NCBI GenBank assembly: GCA_008694505.1
Contig: VZDJ01000090.1
Location: 4,519,521-4,583,520 of the forward strand
Length of the DNA: 64,000 nt
Direction of reading: 5' to 3'
DNA from: Cyanoderma ruficeps
Lineage: Eukaryota; Chordata; Aves; Passeriformes; Timaliidae
The translations under genes and the position numbers were made by a program. Below, in pieces: positions 56,560 to 64,000 of the stretch. Each line of letters begins with the position of its first letter. The stretch's first letter is position 1. The notes below the pieces were generated by a model, which saw nothing but the letters and a program-made list of their open reading frames with translations, made no database searches and was not told the origin of the DNA.

Positions 56560-57090
56560 TGAGCACCAGCGGCCATCTCAGGAATAAGGACACAGAGACC
56601 CGGTGGTCAGGCTCAGTGTGTCATTGCCCACAAGCAAACACTTGCCAACCCTCATCCAGCGGCCCTCTTGTCCTGGGGCCGCTCTGCAAGCCCCATGGAG
56701 GCAGGTGGGATGGGGCGAGCTGCTCCTGTCCTGGGCTATTTGGGCTCGGGGAGCACCCCAGGCCAGGCTGCAGAGTGTCCTGGCAGCCAGCCCTGCTGGG
56801 GGTCATGGCGGTGTCCCCTCCGTAGGGGCAGCCCGCCTGGCCGAAGTGTGCCAGTGGGCTCAGGGCTGAAGGGATGCAAGGGTGACAGGGAAAGCAAGCG
56901 CAGCAAAACCACGGAACAAGCGCTGACTGCAGATGGATTTTGCCCCCTTCTGACAGCATCCTGCAACAGACCGGAGCTGCTGCCTCTGGCCGGCGCTGCG
57001 CTGCCGAGCCCGGTGCGTGTGGCTGTACAGATGCTGTCGCATCCACCGGCAGCCTCTCCCCAGCCTCTTGCTGCTTACAGGCAGGGAAGC
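56560..57090. other. GC-rich, CpG-enriched patch
   Basis: Roughly 60% or more G+C by eye, with about 25 CpGs across some 500 bp, against a CpG-poor background. CpG density looks slightly below the usual island threshold. CpGs concentrate near 56815-56845 and 56970-57055 (GGCCGGCGCTGCGCTGCCGA). It might be a weak or decayed CpG island or simply a GC-rich isochore patch. It coincides with the longest open frame of the window (minus strand, 56621-57514), as expected where stop codons are rare. Confidence 0.45.
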
Positions 57091-60000
57091 CAGGAATTAT
57101 GACAGAAGCCTCCGGGCTCAGTTTTAGAGCCACACGATTGTGCCATAAACAGGGGTGTTTTATTTTCAGGTCAGGAGATAGTGGTCTGGGGCAGGGAAGC
57201 TGCTGGGGGTGTGGGAGGAGTGGATGTTCGCAGAAACAAGGGTGTCGCATAGCTGAGGGGTGACTGTCAGTGTCTGAACGGGCCTTGGAAGGTGACAACA
57301 TATTTTTGCCTACAGATTCACTTGTGAAAATCTGCTGCTCTCTTAAATGTTGCCAGTGCCTGAGTATTTGCCTCACAGGAGCACAGAGGCAGGATGCACC
57401 TGTAGGCACAGTCTCCTGGTGGATAGCAGAAGAGTGTGAAGCCTCTAAAGTAATATCTGTGATTGCACTGACCTCGTACCCTACCCTAGCCCCTTGTACC
57501 TCACATGCCAGCAAAGTTTGCCGTTGCTGTCAGATAATGGCCATGCAAAATTATGAGATAAGCCTCATCCTAGCATTTGCTGAAGTGAATGTTAGGTGGA
57601 GAGGATGTCAGGAGAGCAGGTGGGGGGGGAAGATATGCATTAGGGATGCTCACTATGTCCTGTGCCGCAGAGGATGGGGAGTTGTGCAGTTTTGTGGGTG
57701 TGTGTTATCTCCCAACTGGTCTGCCTGGATGGTTTTTGTTCCAGGAATTGCATTCCTCAGACTTTGTTCCAGAGGCATGGGACAGCCTTTTCTTCCATTA
57801 TTTTGCTGTTTGGCATTAGTTCTGGGCTTTAGTAGGAAGGTTATAGTAGCCTTATAAATAATCCCTTTCTCTCCAGTATGACCTCTGTGCAGGCTCTGTG
57901 TGTGTTGCTGAGCAGCTACATGAGAGGTGGTGGCTTTTCCACAACTCCAAAGCACACAGGCTTAGTGGCATTTTAGTCTCCTCATGGATGTGTACTCAAC
58001 AAACATTTCATATGAGGGCCCAGAAAGCTGCCCAAGGTACAATGATTCCAGTGGTGAGGAATTTCCCCGTGATTGCCCAGTCACTATTTTAATGTCAGTC
58101 TGAACAAAATGAAATTTTGAATCCAAGGCAGACCTAAGAGGATGTGTGCTTCGGAGTTATGTTGACCCCTGTGCTTCCATCACAGCTGAAAAACAGGTCT
58201 GCTGGGCAAACCTGCTTCTTTCCAGCTGCTGTCAGGAGAGTTTAGTCTCTGGAGCAGTCCTGAGCTCTCTCCAGGGCCCAGATGGCATTAGCTGAGGTGA
58301 GGTAGAAATCTTATGGGCACCGTTACAGCCTTCAGCCCCAGGGCAATGTTACTGCCACCTGGTCCCCACTTCAGAGGGAACAATGTCATTCTTTGAACAC
58401 GGGTGTTGTGTGGAATGACCCTGCCTGATGGGGAGGATTTAGGTGCCTCCAGGAGAAAGGTAAAGAAGCACATTCAAGCCTTCCTGGCAGTTCAGTAGTA
58501 GATTTGAATGCAAGTGTCTCAGAGAGCGTCTTCCAGCCCATCACGCTTTTCCTCCTGCTTTTATCTGTGGCCCTTGTATCTCTTGGCTGCAGCTCAGGCC
58601 AGACACGGGCAGCTCACCAGACACCTGTTCTTGCATCATTCCTGGTTCCCCGGGGTTATGTATTTACTTTCTGCCTCCTTGTGCTCTATAAACAGAAGAG
58701 ACACAGGTCAATGGGTCCCTGGGAAAAGCACCTGGAATTTTGTATGCAGATTGAATCCACAGCAGGCCCAGCAAATCCCACTCAAACCCCAGCTATGAAT
58801 ATCTCTCCAGCGTGGCCAGGCTGGAAGAAAACAGCCATATCTAGCACGAGGGCTCTGCTCTTCCCTGGGAAGTGAGAAGTGCTTCCAGCACGGGTTCCAG
58901 TGTGCAAGAGCACACTGCTGTAAGACCTAGAGAGGAGAAGATGCCTGCAGCCCTCTCCTGCCTCCTAGATGGCTCAGTGCTTTGTCTGCACCCTGGATCC
59001 ATGGGAGCACAGAGCCTGGGAACTGTGATCTGCTTTGCCTGCTGGGGCAGCGAGCTGGTACCTCCTGATGGCCTTGCCAAGAGCATGTTATGGCTGGTGT
59101 ATTTTTTCCTTTTTCTCCAAGCAGCTGAGGGTGGCACCTGTGACTCTGGGAGGGAAAGCTGGACAGGTTTTTGGAGCGCTAATGATGATTAGTTTGTCTA
59201 AGCCAGCACAAACTACCAATGGGTTTGAAATGTTAATCAGGAGAAGGGCCTAGTGCTGAAGAGCTGCAGAATGAGAAATGAATGGGAAAGGGAGGGGAGG
59301 GAGGACACGGGCTGGAGGGGGAAGAGATGCCTAAATGGGGATTTGACACAAGTATTTTCAGCTGCTCAGCTCTTTGCTCTCTGAGTGGGACAGATGCCTT
59401 CCTCTTCTGTGTGCCTGGAATACCTCACTTTGCTCACAGAAACACAATTATTGCAATTAATTTCACTCTGCCTGTATAGGAAAAGTCTCCTTGAGGATTA
59501 CTTCCTAGACACTCCTCTGCTCCACCCAGGGAGTGACCTTGCTCCCCTATGACATGAACTTTTGCTGCTCTCTGCTGCTTGCTTATTTGGTATTTTGGTA
59601 TGCATGTACCTTAGCACAGTGCTGGAAGGTACTCTCACACACACCTGATTTCAGACAAACCGGTGCCTTGCAGGCTGCACTTTCCTGTAGAGTGCATGGA
59701 TGGGTGGATTCTGATAAACATTAAAATACATGCACTGTAAAAAAATGTTTGCAAACTCCTCTCTCTCCTCTCTTCCTTTTGTAGATACCTGTGCACCTCC
59801 ATATTTTCATTTCACACTTGCAGTAGCTGTGCATGCCTGTACTATCTTACACTGGCATATAGGAAGATCATCCTCAGGGTATCTTTCCATGCTGTGCTGG
59901 CACTTTCAGCTCCTGATTTTATGTAGAACAAGATTACTGCTCATACACCCTCTCCTTCTAGTAATCAAGGAGTGGGCATAGATGTGGGTGATGATGATGT

Positions 60001-60235
60001 CCCCTTATCACACCTCATCCTGAACGTGTGTAGATGTGAGACTGCTTTTTCCCAGACTTCTCCAGGAGCTCCTGCTCATCCTTCGGGATAGTCTTTGGGC
60101 CCACGGAATAGGAAATGCAATGGGGAAAAAAAAAGAAAGTGAGAAAGAAAAAGAAACACAAAATTTCATAGCTCTCCAAGCACAGACATGTGTAACTTCC
60201 TGCTTAAGGATCTGAGCCATACAGCTCACCCAATT
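57091..60235. other. Noncoding stretch, no gene supported
   Basis: The plus-strand frame 57270-57857 (195 codons) lacks recognisable domains and lies opposite other frames. G-runs occur at 57622-57629. A small TAAT block (AATTATTGCAATTAATTTCA) lies at 59446-59465. No repeat recognised. Confidence 0.45.
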
Positions 60236-60239
60236 AGTC

Positions 60240-60710
60240 AGTAACGTAAGAACAGCCATACCAGGCAGAACCAAGAATCTGTCTAGCTGCCTTCCCCCCA
60301 TATGTCTCCAGCAGTGACCTATAGTAGATGCCAAGAGGAAAATGTATGAGTGCTGTAAGTGTGTGATGTAACTAATGATACCACTCTGTTACACTCGCTG
60401 AGCCTCCAGTGATTTGCAGCCCAGGGACCTCCTGAGCCAGTAGTATTCACTTTGTGCTCAGTAGTTCCTTGTGGATTTGCCTCACAGCTTTTTGAGGTTC
60501 TGCAATGTCCTGTGGCAATGAGTTCCACAGCTGAACTCTGCTCTACCTGCTCTATTTCCCATTTGATCATCACCTGTCTGCTTCATTGAGTTTCCATTGC
60601 TCCCACTGCATGACATAGTGAAAGAGCTTTCTTATTCACTTGATATATGATGTTCATGATTTTGTGTTTCTATGTCACATTTCTTCTCCATCATCCAAGC
60701 TCTAGCCTGA
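60240..60710 (-). mobile_element. Ancient LINE-derived repeat (CR1/L3-like), decayed
   Basis: The left end GTAAGAACAGCCATACCAGG, then CAGAACCAAGAATCTGTCTA and GCTGCCTTCC, then CAGCAGTGACCTATAGTAGATG, recalls the repeat 'taagaacggccatactgggtcagaccaa..gtccatctag..cagtggccaatgccagatg', common in turtles, crocodilians and birds. Further right, TGTGGCAATGAGTTCCACAG, then TTCATTGAGTTTCC, AAAGAGCTTTCTTATTCACT and GATGTTCATGATTTTGTG fit the later part of the same repeat. By analogy with CR1 its 3' end would be at the left, giving minus orientation. The family name is uncertain. Confidence 0.6.
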
Positions 60711-61205
60711 ACAAACCTGTCTTTTTCTGTGTGAAGAAACACACAAACAAGAATAAGCAGGAGGAGGCACTCCAAACATTCTTAGCTCTTAGCAAGTTTC
60801 AGACAGAAACTTTTCCTTCAAACTGGTACTAGAAATCAACCTGCGAGTAGCTCCTCAAAGCTCCATATCCACATCCAAACCAGAAGTCTTCTGTGGTCTT
60901 TTATATATCAGAGATTTTGCTATTCCATATCTAGCTTGCCACTAAAATGACTTTTGGAGAACATGCATTGACTGCATTTCTTGCATTCTTACTCATTTTT
61001 CCTCATTCTGGCTCTTTTCTGTCCTCTCTGCACCAAGCAGCAACTCCCCCCAGAGCACTGTTCTCCTCAGAGGAGGCTGACACCTCACAAACCTGTCAAA
61101 ATTAATGCAAGCTGGGAGTCTCTGGCCTGGCCTCAAGGTCAGCCCTGTGCTGTGCAAGACTTTTAGTCATTCCTCAGTGTGCATATTCCTGAACATGTGC
61201 TTCTG
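60711..61205. other. Noncoding stretch, nothing recognised
   Basis: Short frames only. It separates the old repeat from the candidate enhancer cluster that starts near 61.2 kb. Confidence 0.5.
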
Positions 61206-61209
61206 GAGA

Positions 61210-61590
61210 AGAGATAAACGGGAGCTGTAATCAAAGCATCTGGCGAGAGTCATGGCCTTGATGCAGTTAGGTAATTAGTTAGATCCCTGGCATCCTGGGA
61301 TTGCCACCTTCCGCATCTGTCCTTTTGCAGAGGAGAAGTTCTGCAGTCAGCTGCACAACATAATCGCATCAGTGGCCATCGGGATTAGCTCTTGGCTTTA
61401 CAAGGCAAGTAAGCAGCTCAGACAAGATGGAGAGAGCAAGAGCTCCTGTCTTCGAAGCTGATTTGGAGATAAGTAATTCCACTAAAGGGTAACAAAAAAA
61501 TGTGAGCAATAACAATAATTAATCTTCTTAATCAGGCAATCGTTTCACAGCAAGCAGAGCTTTTAGTGAATTTAGTCCTACGTGTTACTC
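61210..61590. promoter_or_regulatory. Candidate conserved noncoding element, left part of a cluster
   Basis: Contains GAGATAAACGGGAGC, CTGTAATCAAAGCATCTGGC, TTAGGTAATTAGTTAGATCC, ACATAATCGCATCAGTGG, CATCGGGATTAGCTCTTGG (GGATTA, OTX/PITX-like), then GCAATAACAATAATTAATCT (SOX-like AACAAT beside TAAT cores) and TTAATCAGGCAATCG. Several CpGs survive. This is the richest run of developmental-factor words in the window. Function inferred. Confidence 0.45.
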
Positions 61591-61955
61591 TATGACACAC
61601 AAACCATTTGAGTCAATAGCACCTTTTCCTTTAGCAGGCTTTGGATCAGAAACTCTGGCCAAAGAGCTGTGTACCCTGTTTTGATGTAACTGCCATTCCT
61701 GAGCATTTACTGAATGACTGGCAGGAATGTGAGAGCTGCCTGTCCAGTGGACTGCCATGATTTTTTTTTTCAGGTACTGTGTACTCATCTTACATGACCA
61801 GCACTCAGACTTGCCTAGCTCTGCTTTTTCTCTCTGCTGAGGTGGCTGTCAAGTTTTCCAGAGAGCCCTGCAAAATCTTCCAGTGCAGGTAGTTTAGCTG
61901 ATACACGTAGTCAGCACCACGGTGCCCCTGACTTTGTTTCTCTCCCCGGGGACAG
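61591..61955. other. Noncoding spacer between two candidate elements
   Basis: Ordinary sequence with a T11 run at 61760-61770. No gene or repeat. Confidence 0.45.
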
Positions 61956-61959
61956 TCTT

Positions 61960-62290
61960 GCAAACCAAAGCCATTTGTGTTAATGTTGGCAGAAAGCGAG
62001 TAAAACGGGCCACGAACACAATCAAAACAAATCTGCTGTTTATATTTGAATGACTGTTTGGTCATGCTCTAATAGCAATAATCATCAGCAGTAGCAGCGG
62101 GGAGCCAGCATGCACGTTAACTGCATTACATTTTCATTTGACATGAGTAATTGTAACATTCACTGAAGTTGTTCTAATAGTTACGATACACTTGTTGGTC
62201 CACGAGGTGGAAAGTGGTAGAAGGCCAAATTAAGGTAGTTGGTCTGACTCTCACTAATGAATTGCTCTACTCACAACTGATAATGTAGCA
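61960..62290. promoter_or_regulatory. Candidate conserved noncoding element, right part of a cluster
   Basis: Contains GGCAGAAAGCGAGTAAAACG, GGGCCACGAACACAATC, TCTAATAGCAATAATCATCA, GCATGCACGTTAACTGCATT, TTTTCATTTGACATGAGTAA then TTGTAACATTCACTG, ATAGTTACGATACACTTG and ACTAATGAATTGC. TTTGACA, GTAATTG, AATAATCAT and CATGCACG words lie close together, with CpGs kept. It is probably one regulatory module with the block at 61.2-61.6 kb, though this needs conservation data. Confidence 0.42.
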
Positions 62291-64000
62291 GAAGTAATTT
62301 GGCTATTGCTGATTATTTTTAAACTATATTTAAGGCACATCAGCCATTTCCTCTACTGCAAAAATACATGTGATGATTGGAGATGGGCCCAGGCAGGAGT
62401 TGGTGTGAGTGCTAGATGCAACATCTGGATTTGGTTTACAGCTCTTCATCTCTGTTTGCAAACTAAATTAATACCCTGTCTCGAGCCAGTCTCATGTTTT
62501 ATAGAGAAAAGGCAAGAATCAATTCTGTTAAACAAAGAAAATTCTCAGCTAATAAATGGATCAACGCAGTCTCCAGCCTAATAATGCTCTATCAGGTTTC
62601 CGTAAGTCTTGCCCTGATCTGAGGTATGGGCTATTAGATCGTGTCACTGGTGGTTCAGATGGGGATGTGAGGTCCCCTGGGTTTCAGGTCAAAGTGTCCA
62701 GGCTGAAGGCTGAGCCCTGAGGCTCCATTTCAAAGCCATCTCTAGTCATAAATGCCATGTTTACTTTCTTATTCTCTAAATCAAAACAAAACAAAACAAA
62801 CAGTTCTGGGGATCTCACAACAGGGGCCTTTCCATACCTACAGGAGATGCACATAGGCCAGCCTGGCCTCTGCCTCGGTGTGCTCCCTGCAGCTTCCCAC
62901 TGCTCCTGGCCGGCTGCTCGCCACCGCCCCGGGGTGACCTCCCTGCTTAGCACCCTGCAGCTTTTGCTCACGTTCACAGCAGGCTCTAAACGAACTAGAA
63001 TGAGGCTCCAATTACAGTTTTAACGAGGATGAAAATCCTGATTCCCATCTCGTGCTGAGTTCCCAGCTGTAGGAATTTATCAGATTGTTCCAGTCGGGCA
63101 GACTCCGGCTCCTGGCTCTGCCGTGGCCTCTGCTGGGCAGTGCCTGCTGGCTGTGCTGCAGAGAGCAGAGTGCTCTCTGCTCAGCCAGGCCAGGCTGATC
63201 TCTCACAGGGCAGCGAGCAGTCATTTTGTTCACTCATCTGCTCACATTACTGTAGTATAATGATTTCCTAATTGCTTCTATTAAGTACATCCGAAAACAG
63301 CTACCTGTCCACCTGCCAGACTGTACTGGGGGCCATGTGGGATTGAAAAGAGAGCCCTGGAAGGCCCCTTGGACAGTGTCTTTAGGGATTCCATTTTTGT
63401 TTCCAGTTAAGGATGAAGCCAAACCCTTAATCCAAGTCTTTGCCTAAATCCTAGCTAGGTTTTGTACAGGGGCCAAGATGGGGGCTAACCCCGTCCAGCA
63501 TCTCCTCCCTCCAGCTCTGCCCTGTGGCATCCAGACTCACCCAAAGCATTCCTGGGCTCAGCTTGACTCAGATGGATCCTCCACCTGGATAATCTCCACC
63601 TGTCATGGAACCAGTCTGGCCTGAGGGCTTCCTACACACTCCCTCTGCCTTCCTCTTGGGTCTGTGTGTGCTCAGCCCTTATCAGTATCTGCTCTCCCCC
63701 ATCTTCTGCCCTGTGGTCTCATCTCTCTTCCTCATTCTGTCACATGGTTCACAAGGTAATGCCAAGTCTGTCTTGCATGTGCCCAGCACAAGGCAGCCCC
63801 ACATCAGCCTGATCCTGCTGAACCCTGGCACAGAGGGGAAAGGAGGGGGAAGGATGGAAAGGCAACTGAAATGAAGACGGGAAATGCAGTTGGGGAGTTG
63901 GCACAGGTGCTTGCCGTGTAGTGCCAGGCAGCATTTTCAGACGGCAGCAGCACGTGGTGAACATCACTTTGCATATGAAAATCTAGTTAAGCTAACGAGG
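62291..64000. other. Noncoding stretch, no gene supported
   Basis: A short (AAAAC)n run lies at 62781-62800. GC rises at 62850-62950 (GGCCGGCTGCTCGCCACCGC), giving overlapping frames of 73-97 codons on both strands without domains. The window ends in ordinary sequence. Confidence 0.45.

Noticed and set aside
56621..57514. 297-codon minus-strand frame as a protein-coding gene
   Set aside because: It begins at a TTG rather than an ATG, lies in GC-rich DNA where stops are scarce, overlaps other long frames on both strands, and has no recognisable domain. Kept as a finding, not called as a gene.
57270..57857. 195-codon plus-strand frame as a gene
   Set aside because: No recognisable domain, and it lies beside and partly opposite the GC-rich-patch frame. 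Consistent with chance.

Overview
The window looks like vertebrate, most likely avian, nuclear DNA: moderately AT-rich, CpG-poor, and without any dense protein-coding layout. The strongest taxonomic signal is two CR1 LINE copies (about 27630-28250 and 49648-50600), with CR1 reverse-transcriptase wording still legible. There are also decayed SINEs of the amniote MIR type. No bacterial, organellar or viral gene layout is seen. The species cannot be told from the sequence.

I found no protein-coding gene, tRNA, rRNA or CRISPR array that I can defend. Open reading frames are short, scattered on both strands and mutually overlapping, as expected by chance. The longest (minus strand, 56621-57514) lies in a GC-rich patch and shows no recognisable domain. 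The window is best read as intergenic or intronic sequence, perhaps a gene desert or a very large intron.

Layout. 1-6.6 kb: anonymous DNA with two MIR-like remnants and a purine-rich tract. 6.6-8.1 kb: two homeodomain-motif-rich blocks, a (CA)n(TA)n microsatellite and a MIR fragment. 8-16 kb: anonymous DNA with a strong hairpin at 10.6 kb, a POU-like palindrome at 12.9 kb and an A/C-rich tract at 14.9 kb. 16-27 kb: several candidate conserved noncoding blocks, an E-box/Z-DNA minisatellite at 25.7 kb and MIR-like remnants. 27.6-28.3 kb: internally deleted CR1, plus orientation. 30-48 kb: simple repeats, assembly ambiguities (35.2, 36.1, 36.7, 39.9, 42.2 kb), a block with raised CpG content at 40.7-41.2 kb and a T/G-rich quadruplex-prone tract at 47.7 kb. 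49.6-50.6 kb: longer CR1, minus orientation. 52-60 kb: a TGACAG-type block, a perfect hairpin at 54.4 kb and a GC-rich patch at 56.6-57.1 kb. 60.2-60.7 kb: an old LINE-like repeat. 61.2-62.3 kb: the densest candidate enhancer cluster.

The blocks rich in TAAT, octamer, SOX-like and MEIS/PBX-like words, spread through gene-free DNA, resemble the long-range regulatory landscape of a developmental gene. That is inference from composition and motif grammar only; no alignment could be run. I do not see a clear new biological system. The best leads are the palindromic POU-like element at 12.9 kb, the 18-bp CACGTG repeat at 25.7 kb, the two tight perfect hairpins, and the CpG-raised block at 40.9 kb.
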